Shown in pieces: positions 1-8,801 of a stretch of DNA of 64,000 nucleotides. The DNA comes from Photorhabdus sp. CRCIA-P01. Its GTDB lineage: Bacteria; Pseudomonadota; Gammaproteobacteria; Enterobacterales; Enterobacteriaceae. A model generated the notes under the pieces. The model was not told the DNA's origin. It saw only the letters and a list, made by a program, of their open reading frames with translations, and made no database searches. Numbering within the stretch: the stretch's first letter is position 1; each line of letters begins with the position of its first letter. The stretch lies in assembly GCF_003545805.1 (NCBI RefSeq), contig NZ_NMQR01000001.1, positions 124,001 to 188,000 of the forward strand. Reading direction: 5' to 3'. A program made the position numbers and the translations under genes.

Positions 1-422
1 CCACCGAGGGCCATTGATGCACCTATCATTGCAGTAGTTCCCCACATCCCCCCAGCTGTAAATGCAGCAGCTATTCCCCCGGATGCAATAGCAGCAGCAG
101 TAATTAAAGCAACACCAAGTATTGTTTGGAATAACCCTCCGCGTTTACTGCCAATAATGACAGGTAAAATATGGATATCATCAGTGCCTTTTGTCATATC
201 AAGCTCATCTTTGCTAATATTTTTACCGCCAACAAAAATTGCAAACGTTAGCCCTTTCTTATGGGCCTCAATCATATATTTTTCAAAACCCGGCAATAAA
301 CAACGCATAGCATCAATTGCTTTTTTAGCATCCAATGCTTTGTATTTAAATTCTTTCCCAAAACGCTTTATTAGCGGACCGTGCATTCGGATTGTTCGCA
401 TCGGTACATCAATATAAGCCAT
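1..422 (-). CDS. Phage tail assembly protein I-like (partial, runs off left edge)
   Basis: The minus frame opens with ATG at 422 (MAYIDVPMRTIRMHGPLIK) behind a GGAG ribosome binding site and stays open to the window edge. The product resembles lambda gpI: a basic N-terminal half, then a Gly/Ala-rich hydrophobic stretch (ITAAAIASGGIAAAFTAGG) typical of this family. gpI acts in assembly of the siphovirus tail tip, with K and L. It follows the K-like gene but is separated from it by an inserted lipoprotein gene. The C-terminus lies outside the window; the central fibre protein J would be expected next. Confidence 0.8.
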   Translation of the reverse strand, partial: MAYIDVPMRTIRMHGPLIKRFGKEFKYKALDAKKAIDAMRCLLPGFEKYMIEAHKKGLTFAIFVGGKNISKDELDMTKGTDDIHILPVIIGSKRGGLFQTILGVALITAAAIASGGIAAAFTAGGMWGTTAMIGASMALG

Positions 423-458
423 ACAGTTAACTCCACACAAAAACAATTTTAATTCACT

Positions 459-812
459 TTATATGCAATTCTTTATTTTCTGAATTCGGTCATTTATTCT
501 ATAATTAAATAATCCACTTTGATGATAAAAACTAACTTTAACTCCATTGTTCTCATCTACAATATCAACAACCTCAATCTGAGAATTAGAATACACTGTA
601 TAGCCGTTACCATAAGGTTGAATAAAAACACCTCCATATCTTGGGCTATTTTCTTGCCAACCAAACAGGATGCATTCAGCTACATCTTTTGTTTGCTGCT
701 TTGTGGACGCATAGACCTGGTCGGGAGAACGACTTCTCATATCTTGGATGCTTGAACAGCCTGCCAAAATAAGCGCACACAGAGTAAGAATGTTTTTTTT
801 CTTCATTGTCAT
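459..812 (-). CDS. Small predicted lipoprotein inserted in the tail operon
   Basis: 117 residues; the second Met (806) gives the more natural start, MKKKNILTLCALILAGC, with a better spaced AGAG ribosome binding site. There is a basic n-region, a hydrophobic h-region and a lipobox LAGC with Ser at +2, which favours outer-membrane sorting. The rest is a soluble domain I do not recognise. It lies between K-like and I-like tail genes that normally abut. Phage lipoproteins in such positions are often lysogenic-conversion or superinfection-exclusion factors; that role is inference only. Confidence 0.7.
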   Translation of the reverse strand: MTMKKKNILTLCALILAGCSSIQDMRSRSPDQVYASTKQQTKDVAECILFGWQENSPRYGGVFIQPYGNGYTVYSNSQIEVVDIVDENNGVKVSFYHQSGLFNYRINDRIQKIKNCI

Positions 813-840
813 TTTCTCTAAGTCAAAAAAAAAGAATAAA

Positions 841-1554
841 TCACAACAAGTCTTTATAACGCAATACCTTTACCGTTCTGTCTTTCCAATAACCCCCGTA
901 AGGCACCCGCTGACTCAGTTGTCCGTACATATGATGTAGTAACATATTATCAGACAAAAGAATACCAGCATGGTTCGCCACCGGGGAAGAAACTTGCATA
1001 ATTGCCATATCACCGAGTTGCGGTTCGCCGCTGAACTCGCGAAATCCACACTGAAACCAATTATCTAAATAACGGTTTTCTTTGGCATTTTCCCACCAGC
1101 AATAATCAACCCGATAATCATTCAGCTCAATGTCATGTTTTTGCTTAAAGTAGCTCATGATTAGCCCCCAGCAATCTGTATGGCCCAGCACGAATGGACG
1201 CCCAATTAATGGTAATTCGCCACGCGGCTGAATTGTTCTGATATCCCCCTCCGGCCAACTGACAATGATCCAAGGTAATTCAGTTGTATCGCACTGGGCT
1301 TTATCCAATTCAGAAGGCTGCGTTGTTGCGTCGGGGTGACTATGCACAATCGCCGTTACTGTTCCCCAATCCTCAGCGGTTACGTACCCAATGGGATCAA
1401 GGTGAAATTGCTCTTCGGGTTCTGTTGCTAAATTCCGGCACGGGAAATACTTTTCTACACGACTTTTTTGAGCAATCACCCCGCAACACTCTTTCGGGTA
1501 TTCCGATTTGGCATGAGTCATGATCGCTTTTAATGTACTATCACGCATTGTCAC
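841..1554 (-). CDS. Tail tip assembly protein K-like (JAMM + NlpC/P60)
   Basis: 237 residues. The N-terminal half has a JAMM/MPN metalloprotease signature: ECCGVI, then HSHP followed by PSELDKAQ. The C-terminal half has an NlpC/P60 peptidase with catalytic Cys in TDCWGLI and His in NHAGILL. This two-domain architecture matches lambda gpK, which helps mature the tail tip and may cut peptidoglycan. The start overlaps the stop of the L-like gene by 4 bp, as expected in a tail operon. Confidence 0.88.
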   Translation of the reverse strand: MTMRDSTLKAIMTHAKSEYPKECCGVIAQKSRVEKYFPCRNLATEPEEQFHLDPIGYVTAEDWGTVTAIVHSHPDATTQPSELDKAQCDTTELPWIIVSWPEGDIRTIQPRGELPLIGRPFVLGHTDCWGLIMSYFKQKHDIELNDYRVDYCWWENAKENRYLDNWFQCGFREFSGEPQLGDMAIMQVSSPVANHAGILLSDNMLLHHMYGQLSQRVPYGGYWKDRTVKVLRYKDLL

Positions 1555-2291
1555 CGCCTGATGAGTGCCGAGCCGGGGAAACCACCAAACGGCAGGGGTT
1601 CATCTTTCCCAAATCGTTCTTGACACGCGGGTAACAACCCGGAACATTTATCTTTGCTTGGATCATCTACGGGATTATCATTCTCATCAAAATACCGGGT
1701 ACCGGCATAGTCACACCCCTTGCCGGTTCGGTACCAGCCCCTTGCACACCACTCACATAAGCTATGAATCTGCCGTGTTGGGATCTTCAATCCCTGCAAG
1801 TCAGCGGGACTGGCAAGCTCAAACTTTATCGCTTCATCATCTTCTGATTCTTTTCTGTCAATATAGAAAACTTGCACTCGCTCTTGTTCAGGATCTGCGG
1901 TTGGATTGCCATCTTTGAAATTAGTGGCATCAAGATAATGAGCAAAGGTATCGTGAATTGTGACCTTTGCTTGAACCATATCATCAAATCTCAGGCATAG
2001 CGCTGTGATCAACCCGTCAATATTAGCAACTGTCAGCTTGGGACGCGCTGATTGTCCATCAGTTGACATGTCTAAGCCCTCAATATTAACAGGCCACGGC
2101 CCGTACTCTTTTCCCTGCCAGAAAAGTGATTTCTTCGGCAGTTTATCGGTTTTTAACTCTTCGGAAGTATAGGGGATAGTCTCATTATGAAACCGTAAAA
2201 TATCAGCGCCGAACGCCGTCCCGTCAACTTCATACAACCGGATCGTATTACCAGGCTCTAGTTTTTGAACGTCAGCATTTATCATTATCAT
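1551..2291 (-). CDS. Minor tail protein L-like
   Basis: 246 residues, matching lambda gpL in size and position between M and K. The C-terminal third carries the Cys-rich pattern of the family (CEWCARGWYRTGKGCDY, then CSGLLPAC); in lambda these cysteines hold an iron-sulfur cluster. The N-terminal part (NADVQKLEPGNTIRLYEVD) fits the family. Structural role in the distal tail tip. Confidence 0.87.
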   Translation of the reverse strand: MIMINADVQKLEPGNTIRLYEVDGTAFGADILRFHNETIPYTSEELKTDKLPKKSLFWQGKEYGPWPVNIEGLDMSTDGQSARPKLTVANIDGLITALCLRFDDMVQAKVTIHDTFAHYLDATNFKDGNPTADPEQERVQVFYIDRKESEDDEAIKFELASPADLQGLKIPTRQIHSLCEWCARGWYRTGKGCDYAGTRYFDENDNPVDDPSKDKCSGLLPACQERFGKDEPLPFGGFPGSALIRR

Positions 2292-2301
2292 GTTTCCTGA
2301 A

Positions 2302-2637
2302 TTATGGGTGATAGGCTTGGGTGAAACTGGCAGACAGCGAGTAATTCCCGCCGCCGAGGGCTATCGTCTTGTACGCGTCACAGCGATAAAGCCCGACATC
2401 AGCCAGTAAAGGGGTCCACTGAAATGACTTATAACCGCTGTGACGATCAAAGAAATCGACAATCGCGCGGATATACGTCTCGTTACCCACAAATGACAGT
2501 TCCCACTTTTGAGTTCTTGGGTGAAGTCCATCCCCGGCCACTTGTGTATAACCATCCCCGAATTGGGCTTTTCTGACTCGAAAATTCACATCAACAGCCG
2601 CTTGAACACGGGGTGACCACGTAAATATTTCAATCAT
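2302..2637 (-). CDS. Minor tail protein M-like
   Basis: 111 residues, the size of lambda gpM. It begins MIEIFTWSPRVQAAVDVNFR and has the central KWELSFVGNE segment and a C-terminal SLSASFTQAYHP typical of M-family tail-tip proteins. It lies between the tape measure gene and L, the lambda order. Confidence 0.85.
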   Translation of the reverse strand: MIEIFTWSPRVQAAVDVNFRVRKAQFGDGYTQVAGDGLHPRTQKWELSFVGNETYIRAIVDFFDRHSGYKSFQWTPLLADVGLYRCDAYKTIALGGGNYSLSASFTQAYHP

Positions 2638-5600
2638 TTATCTTCTCCACAACGGGCCTCCGGGACGTAAATCTCTGTCTCTGAGTTCGCGATAACGGCT
2701 ATCAACAAAAGTTGCTATCTGAGATCCAAACGCTTCCAACCCTGCTGGGGCTTGTGAGGAAGCATTTCCATTACCATCGATTTGTATAAAGACTTGAGGA
2801 GCGGCGCTGACTGCCTGTGCATTAGGGCTGGACGCTCTAACACCTAATGAGCCATCAGGCCCACGTTTTAACGGTAAAATTGCCTCCGGTCCCGCTTCGC
2901 CCATCAGACCGGCCCCTTTTGCAAAGGCAAATAATGTCGGACTGCTGACTATTTGTCCGCTATAAGCGCTTAAGCTTGGAGAAGAATAAACACCGCCCTT
3001 AGCATTAAGCTTTGGCGGCATTGGTACAAGTTGACCGTTAGCTTTCGTGACTCCACCGCCAGCGCCGGAAAACCCGCCGAATAAACCTGACACCGCGTTG
3101 GTTATCACGGCTTGCATAGCAATGCGAATCAGATCTTGAATAATGGATTGAGCAAGAGAGGCGGTAAGTTCTTTCAACGAATCAGAAAAACTCTTTGTTC
3201 CCATAAGCATCCCTGTTAGCGCATTTCCTGTCCGCTGCTCAACTGCATCTAACAGATTCATCTGCATTTTCTGAAAGCTTCCCTGGCTTGCATACAACTC
3301 TTTTGCTGCGGTGAGTTGAGATTCCTTTGATTTATTAGTTGCGGCAGTTACCAATTGCTCATAGCGTTCTTTGCTAATAATGCCGTTTTGATAATAGGCG
3401 TCATATAATGCCTGTTGTTCAGCAAGTTGATTTTTGAGCTGGACAACCGGATCAACTTCTCCCGCAATATCAATACTCGGCGCAACAATCTGCTTTGCCT
3501 GTTCTGCCAGTTTTTGCCTGGCAGAATCTTGATACAACGTCTTGCTGGCTGATAAGTACTCTTGCTCTGTCAATAAACGGGCATCATAAAGTGATTTAAG
3601 CTCTGTATTAGCCTCTTGCTCTTGACGAACCAACGCTTTTACAGGGGAGTATTTCTCCGCCAAATCCATACGTTGCTTTTGGTGATTTTCAACGTTGAGG
3701 GTTTTTAAGCGCTGTATCTCAGTTTGAGAGGCTGCACCAGATTTATCTAACTCATTGAGTTTTTTGAGTGTTTCTTGTTCGCTCTGAATAATACGTTGCA
3801 GACTTGTTGTGTGCACGGACTCAATTTCTCGGCGTAATTGCTGATACTGATTGAGTGCAGTTTTATCTTCTTTCCCTTGCCCGCCTCTTCCTTTATTTGC
3901 CTGATTAGCTTGCTGTAGACGATAAAGTTCGGCTGCTTTGGCACGAATCTGATTTATTTCAACTTCATTCAGTTGTCCTTGAGCATGACTTTGCGCCTGC
4001 TGTTCAGCGGCCAACATCGCCCGTTCAACACCCTGCAATCTTTCTAATTCAATCTGTTTTTGTAGTCTATTCAGTTCTGATTGTGCTTCCGTGCTCGGAG
4101 GTAATGCTAACGGAATGGCAACAGACAACTCTTGCCGTTCCTGTAATAACTTATTACCTGCTGACAATATCCGGTTGAATTCTGAGCCTGCCGCAGTCAT
4201 TAACGGTAACGTATCCGTTATGTTTATCATTTCTACGTAATTATCACGTAATAAACCGGATTGGCGAGCTTGCAGTAGATTGAGATCACTTTGTTTTTTA
4301 CTCAACCCCTCCTGCATTAATTCCAGATTGTTTAGTTCGTTTTTATAGATACGCGTGGCTTCTGCTGCCATTTTTGCCTGATCTGGGGCAAAAGGAAGCC
4401 AGACACCACTATCAGATATCGCCCGTCGCTGCTCCATAATAACTCGTTGAGATTCTACGAGTTTTTTCTGGTCTTCTATCGCTTCTTTTTGCTTAGTAAT
4501 GTCATCCTGCGTATCAAAAATACGTTTATTAACTTCCAGATTGCTCATTGTACGTAGAGAGTCAATCAGTTGATCGGTACTTCTTCCGAGTTCAATAGCC
4601 GATTGTTTGGCTTGCTCTTGCTGCTGATGAAGGTAGTAGATAGCAGAACCGGCAAGCATGGCAGCCCCCAACGGACCGCCCATCATCCCTAACGCACCAC
4701 GAGCAAGCCCTGCCGAAATCGACAGCGCACGGGTCGAAAAAGATAATTGGCGATTGGCCTGAGTTAGTTTTCGTGTCGCATTTTCTAATTTCGCGAATGC
4801 TTCAGTTTCTTGCCTGAATAATGTATTTTTTTCCTTAGCATAATTAACAAAAACTCCATGCTGTCGGTTTTCTAACTCTTGTTGCCGAATGTATTTGCCC
4901 TGAACCTCGGTTAACTTGATTGTCGCATTGGCTTCATCAATAGCGCGTTTTGCGGTTTCTGCCTGCTGCCTAGACGCAGATCGGGAAGCACTTTCAAGTT
5001 GATACCATCCCTTTACTTGTGACTGTAAGTGACTTGTCAACTTGCCACCGATCACAGGAAGTACTGCGTATGCAATAACGTTGGCTAATGCACTAAAATT
5101 GTCTGTCAGTGTATTCACGACGCCAGTAACTGCCTGAATACCCGTTCTTAACGGACCATCAGTACTTTGACCGATTTGAATAATCATGCCTTCAAAGGCA
5201 CTAGTGAGTGACAGCAGATCACCGTTTAGGTTATCAGTCCGGGTTTTGGCTTGTTCAAATGCTGTATTTGTTCCCGTTAACGCGGTTTTTAATTCGTTCA
5301 GCTTATTAACATTCTTGGTCAGAATTGTTGCAGCGTTAACATTCTCCAAACCAAACATTTTAACCATCGAAGTTGTTGACAGGCTTTTTTTACCAAGGTT
5401 TTCAAGCGCAGTAGACAGCCCTACAACGGATGGTTTCAGACTTTTATCACCCCCTCTCTCTAACATCAGAATAACATTGCGCAGTGCGGTACCCGCTTCG
5501 CCAGCTTTTACTTCACGTTCCGCCAAAACCTGAATCGCTGCATTCAGCTCCTCAAAACTGACTTTAGCTTGCGCTGCTGCCACACCACCGTTTTTGATTG

Positions 5601-6222
5601 CCGCAGCGGTATCGGTAATTTCAGATGAGCCGTATTTTGCACCGGCAGCCAGGACGTTGATATAGCGATCTGCTTCTGCTGCTGATGCACCGAACTGATT
5701 CAATGAGAGTGCTAGTGTTCGAGTCGCGTCGGGTAAAGTCGTGCCACCAGCCTGTGCCAGAATCAACGCAGAATTTGTTGTCTTAATCAACCCGTCACTG
5801 GTTTTCATCAGTTCGGGTTTTGCGGAGGCCATCAATTTCAGCGCTGTTGCCGCTTGGCTGGCGGTATATTCTGTTGTACGGCCCATCTCTTGCGCCGCTT
5901 TGTCAAATGCTTTTAACTGTTCCCCTGTTGCACCAGTGATAGCGGACAGATCAGACAGAGCTTGGCTGTATTGACGGGTAGTGCTAATAATAGCGCCCAG
6001 AGAAAAGCCTGTTCCTGCCAACAGTGCCAGTTGGCCCGAAACCGACTTAATCGCCGAACCGAGGGAATGATAAGATTGCTCCGTCTTTTTCGCTCCGTCG
6101 CTTGCCCGCCGCGAAAAACGATCGGACTCTTGCCCGGCATAACGATACGCATCGGAGATGGCAGACTTAAAAGAGACTGCATTCACGAGCAGCCCAACAG
6201 ATAATGTTGCTAAATTTGACAT
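2638..6222 (-). CDS. Tail tape measure protein (lambda H-like)
   Basis: 1194 residues, the largest gene of the prophage. It contains an N-terminal TP901-type tape measure region (about residues 60-330, rich in AATALKLMASA-like helices), predicted membrane-prone segments near 370-390 and 500-530, long Gln/Glu-rich coiled coil from about 540 to 980, and a Gly-rich C-terminal part after 1070 (GLFGGFSGAGGG). It sets tail length and is ejected with the DNA. The start is 3 bp downstream of the end of the frameshifted GT product, the standard place for a tape measure gene. Confidence 0.92.
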   Translation of the reverse strand: MSNLATLSVGLLVNAVSFKSAISDAYRYAGQESDRFSRRASDGAKKTEQSYHSLGSAIKSVSGQLALLAGTGFSLGAIISTTRQYSQALSDLSAITGATGEQLKAFDKAAQEMGRTTEYTASQAATALKLMASAKPELMKTSDGLIKTTNSALILAQAGGTTLPDATRTLALSLNQFGASAAEADRYINVLAAGAKYGSSEITDTAAAIKNGGVAAAQAKVSFEELNAAIQVLAEREVKAGEAGTALRNVILMLERGGDKSLKPSVVGLSTALENLGKKSLSTTSMVKMFGLENVNAATILTKNVNKLNELKTALTGTNTAFEQAKTRTDNLNGDLLSLTSAFEGMIIQIGQSTDGPLRTGIQAVTGVVNTLTDNFSALANVIAYAVLPVIGGKLTSHLQSQVKGWYQLESASRSASRQQAETAKRAIDEANATIKLTEVQGKYIRQQELENRQHGVFVNYAKEKNTLFRQETEAFAKLENATRKLTQANRQLSFSTRALSISAGLARGALGMMGGPLGAAMLAGSAIYYLHQQQEQAKQSAIELGRSTDQLIDSLRTMSNLEVNKRIFDTQDDITKQKEAIEDQKKLVESQRVIMEQRRAISDSGVWLPFAPDQAKMAAEATRIYKNELNNLELMQEGLSKKQSDLNLLQARQSGLLRDNYVEMINITDTLPLMTAAGSEFNRILSAGNKLLQERQELSVAIPLALPPSTEAQSELNRLQKQIELERLQGVERAMLAAEQQAQSHAQGQLNEVEINQIRAKAAELYRLQQANQANKGRGGQGKEDKTALNQYQQLRREIESVHTTSLQRIIQSEQETLKKLNELDKSGAASQTEIQRLKTLNVENHQKQRMDLAEKYSPVKALVRQEQEANTELKSLYDARLLTEQEYLSASKTLYQDSARQKLAEQAKQIVAPSIDIAGEVDPVVQLKNQLAEQQALYDAYYQNGIISKERYEQLVTAATNKSKESQLTAAKELYASQGSFQKMQMNLLDAVEQRTGNALTGMLMGTKSFSDSLKELTASLAQSIIQDLIRIAMQAVITNAVSGLFGGFSGAGGGVTKANGQLVPMPPKLNAKGGVYSSPSLSAYSGQIVSSPTLFAFAKGAGLMGEAGPEAILPLKRGPDGSLGVRASSPNAQAVSAAPQVFIQIDGNGNASSQAPAGLEAFGSQIATFVDSRYRELRDRDLRPGGPLWRR

Positions 6223-6225
6223 AAA

Positions 6226-6806
6226 TTAACTCAATAATTTAACGACAGCATCACACTGCTCTTGAATGGTACCGCATGATATCGGCGTGGAAGTAGCAGG
6301 ATGGTATGTATCATGCCTCTCATCACGTCGATTTTTGAGACGATAATACGCTTGCCACTCATTAAGCGTTGAGACTGGTAAGGACAGGATTTTGTAGGGA
6401 TCTATCTCGCCGAGCTGCTCAGCAAGGGCAAACGCAAAATGCAGCAGCGGCGATTTAGTTAGTTTTTTTCCGCATCTTCCAAGGTACCGATACTGTGGCG
6501 CTTCACAATGTTGATAGCTTCAATAATCGTTGCGTTGTCATGGACATCCATTAATTCTGACGCAGTGGGTAAATCTGCCTGATTAATTATCTGCCCCTTA
6601 TCATCAACGAGACAATCCAGCACAATCTGGACGTTAAGCAAAGAGGCTTCACGACCATTACCGGCTTCACTGAGTTTCTCTACTTTCTCCTCCAATACCA
6701 TCAATTCTGATGCCGTCATACGACGCAAATTGACTTTGGTACCAAACAGCTCCACCGCTCTAATATGTGGGCGAGGGGTTAACAGGGCAGCTTTTAAGCT
6801 TTTCAT
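6226..6806 (-). CDS. Tail assembly chaperone GT-like, made by -1 frameshift
   Basis: The upstream frame ends at 6459 after GAA AAA AAC TAA. A -1 shift on the A AAA AAC heptamer enters a frame open to TAA at 6226, adding 78 residues that begin LTKSPLLHFAFALAEQLG and end CDAVVKLLS. This is the lambda G/GT arrangement: GT binds both the tape measure and the tail tube subunit during tail assembly. The extension ends 3 bp before the tape measure start. The read-through product would be 193 residues. Confidence 0.85.
6459..6806 (-). CDS. Tail assembly chaperone G-like (unshifted product)
   Basis: 115 residues, in the lambda G position between tube protein and tape measure. The product is a small alpha-helical protein beginning MKSLKAALLTPRPHIRAVEL with a central EEKVEKLSEAGNG segment. 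Its start abuts the stop of the tube gene. Its last codons form the slippery site that gives the longer GT form. Confidence 0.85.
   Translation of the reverse strand: MKSLKAALLTPRPHIRAVELFGTKVNLRRMTASELMVLEEKVEKLSEAGNGREASLLNVQIVLDCLVDDKGQIINQADLPTASELMDVHDNATIIEAINIVKRHSIGTLEDAEKN
6462..6468 (-). other. Programmed -1 ribosomal frameshift site A AAA AAC
   Basis: In the minus-strand mRNA, the zero-frame codons GAA AAA AAC precede TAA. A AAA AAC is one of the most efficient known slippery heptamers in enteric bacteria. The -1 frame after it stays open for 78 codons, which supports real use. Confidence 0.85.
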
Positions 6807-7285
6807 TATTTATTGCCTCCAGTGATTGTTGTTGGTTTGGTGGTAGCGACACCCCAGACAAGATTATTCTGTTTGCCTTTGACGGTTATTTGAATAACTT
6901 CACTGGCAGGGGCTGTAATTTCGCTCATTTCCCAACCAGACAATGCTAAGATCATTGTAGCCGTCCGTTTATTTGGTAATGCAATATAGAACTGCACAGT
7001 TTCACGATTCTGGGCAGCATTCAGAAAGTTGGTGAAATCGACATTTTCAGGATCATCAATAAACCCCAGTGTTTTCTCAGGCCCTTCTGGCATGTCTGAA
7101 ATAAATTGTTTGTTGGTATCAATGAGCGTTGTGCAATCAATGAAGCTGCCCGTTAATCCTGTTGCGCCAAGCGCTTTACAGTTTATGAGTGGTTTCATTA
7201 CATCAACTGTCTCACCGGGCTTGCCGAATTTAACGATTGTGCCTGCGGGCAGCATTGCATACTCTGGCGAAGATTTATCAGCCAT
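6806..7285 (-). CDS. Major tail tube protein (lambda V/HK97 type)
   Basis: 159 residues. Position directly upstream of G/GT and beta-rich composition (GFIDDPENVDFTNFLN, TRTATMILALSGWEMSEI-like segment) fit siphovirus tube subunits that stack as hexamers around the tape measure. No Ig-like extension follows, so it is shorter than lambda V. The function rests mainly on synteny and size. Confidence 0.8.
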   Translation of the reverse strand: MADKSSPEYAMLPAGTIVKFGKPGETVDVMKPLINCKALGATGLTGSFIDCTTLIDTNKQFISDMPEGPEKTLGFIDDPENVDFTNFLNAAQNRETVQFYIALPNKRTATMILALSGWEMSEITAPASEVIQITVKGKQNNLVWGVATTKPTTITGGNK

Positions 7286-7308
7286 AATAATTACTCCAAG
7301 ATATTAAT

Positions 7309-7710
7309 TTATTTGCTATAAGTGGACAGTGCGTCGCGGATTTCCGCAGTGAGCGTTTTTAATACTGCGGACTTGTTATAGTCAAGTGCGGGTCGAATGA
7401 ACGGGTTCGGTACCTGCTTAATGGTTCCTACTTCCTGTGCTAATGCTTTCATGTAGTGTTGTTTTGTTGGACCAACTGTGATCATTACCCCATGATATTT
7501 TTTAGCCCGACTGCTGCGGATTTTAATATCATCCCGCATGTGTGGGCCGGGGCTGTTTTTGTCATACCCGGCATGTCGTTGCATATCTTCTTTGACGACT
7601 TCCATTGCACCCTTACCCGCTGAACGTAGGATTTTGGTCTGTAGTTCAGTGTCTAGTTCATTGAGTTTTCGCCCCAGTTCTGCCAGTCCCTTAACTTCAA
7701 CTCTGATCAT
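7309..7710 (-). CDS. HK97 gp10-like neck/tail protein
   Basis: 133 residues beginning MIRVEVKGLAELGRKLNELD, the characteristic start of HK97 gp10 family proteins, with a conserved central HVGPT-like segment (ITVGPTKQHYMKALAQEVG) and basic surface. It acts at the head-tail interface or as terminator-associated factor. It overlaps the upstream tail completion gene by 4 bp. Confidence 0.85.
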   Translation of the reverse strand: MIRVEVKGLAELGRKLNELDTELQTKILRSAGKGAMEVVKEDMQRHAGYDKNSPGPHMRDDIKIRSSRAKKYHGVMITVGPTKQHYMKALAQEVGTIKQVPNPFIRPALDYNKSAVLKTLTAEIRDALSTYSK

Positions 7711-8096
7711 GCTGCGTCCTCCGCATAAGTGATGATGAAATCACGTACAACTCGATAACGCTTCTGGTTCTCTGTCAGCTCTTCAGCGGATTGGTGAAAT
7801 GTACCGCGTGAAATAGCCTGTACTGGATAGCGACCAATATAGCCATGCCGAATGGATTCCCACGTCGATCTAACGGTTTCGTCCAGTTTTAACGCTTTCG
7901 CGTAATCATTCAGAACAATAAAAGCTACCTGAAACCGCGCCTCTACTAATCGAGTCGATGCTAAACCAGTATTAAATTTGGGATCGCTGATACGTTGGTA
8001 TGTCACCCCCTCCAATACATTAGACGGTAATATCAGCGGGTAGGCGGGCAACCCAGTTAATCGCTCCAAATCCGTTTTAATATCAGGCTCTATCAT
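7707..8096 (-). CDS. Tail completion/terminator protein (DUF3168-like)
   Basis: 129 residues with the layout MIEPDIKTDLERL...PLILP...YQRIS, then a beta-alpha region. This matches small tail terminator proteins that cap the tube and join tail to head. The assignment rests on pattern and position between head closure and gp10-like genes. Confidence 0.75.
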   Translation of the reverse strand: MIEPDIKTDLERLTGLPAYPLILPSNVLEGVTYQRISDPKFNTGLASTRLVEARFQVAFIVLNDYAKALKLDETVRSTWESIRHGYIGRYPVQAISRGTFHQSAEELTENQKRYRVVRDFIITYAEDAA

Positions 8097-8427
8097 GACG
8101 AAAATCCGCCTCAGTAGTGATCATTGTGCGAACGGATTGATTGCGGTCAACAGCACGGACAGTAAACTTTCTGCTCTGGTACTCAATCAACCAATCAGAA
8201 TCTACATCACATCTAGGTCTGATAGTAAACTGCATAGTTTCAATTACTTGTTGTTGATCTGCTGTGCGTATCTTCCTGTTTGAAATCGCGACGGCTTTCG
8301 CCCAGACTGTTGCAACATATTCAGATGTGACGATTTCAGCGCCAAGCTCATCACGTGTAATAACGGTGCGAAACAACTTAATACGCTTGTTAAGTTCACC
8401 TGCTTTCACTGATACCTCTACAATCAC
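8083..8427 (-). CDS. Head closure/head-tail adaptor protein
   Basis: 114 residues with ELNKRIKLFRTVITRDELG near the start and VWAKAVAISNRKI in the middle, typical of the SPP1 gp16/HK97 gp7-like family of stopper proteins that retain packaged DNA. It overlaps its neighbours on both sides, consistent with translational coupling. Confidence 0.82.
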   Translation of the reverse strand: MIVEVSVKAGELNKRIKLFRTVITRDELGAEIVTSEYVATVWAKAVAISNRKIRTADQQQVIETMQFTIRPRCDVDSDWLIEYQSRKFTVRAVDRNQSVRTMITTEADFRHDRA

Positions 8428-8723
8428 AATGGAATATACCTGTAAGGTTCAAGTAACATCTTAAAACCACCTGGTAACACCACTCCCTCCCGGTTTTCAT
8501 ACCAGTGACCTACAGCGAGCATGATTGCTAACTTGATATCATCAGTGATGACCAGCCCTTCACTCACATCATCAGGAACCCGGTCATCAAAAAGCGGCCG
8601 GTTAATAAAGTTCTCGGCGCGTTGACGTGCTGCTTTTGCATACGTTATCAGTAAGTCATCTTCTTCATCCGTATCGATACGGCATTGAGCTCTGAGCTCT
8701 TTAATTGTCTGTACCATAATCAT
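8424..8723 (-). CDS. Head-tail connector (gp6-like)
   Basis: 99 residues; the third Met (MVQTIKELRAQCRIDTDEED) is the likeliest start. The sequence LRAQCRIDTDEEDDLLITYAKAA followed by VGHWYENRE is the classic signature of the HK97 gp6-like connector that sits under the portal as a dodecamer. A short gap separates it from the capsid gene. Confidence 0.87.
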   Translation of the reverse strand: MIMVQTIKELRAQCRIDTDEEDDLLITYAKAARQRAENFINRPLFDDRVPDDVSEGLVITDDIKLAIMLAVGHWYENREGVVLPGGFKMLLEPYRYIPL

Positions 8724-8801
8724 CCGAGCCCGTAACCCGTTGCCAGATTACAGGCACAAAAAAACCGCATCAGCGGCTGTTATAGAAAGGGTGCGGAATT
8801 T

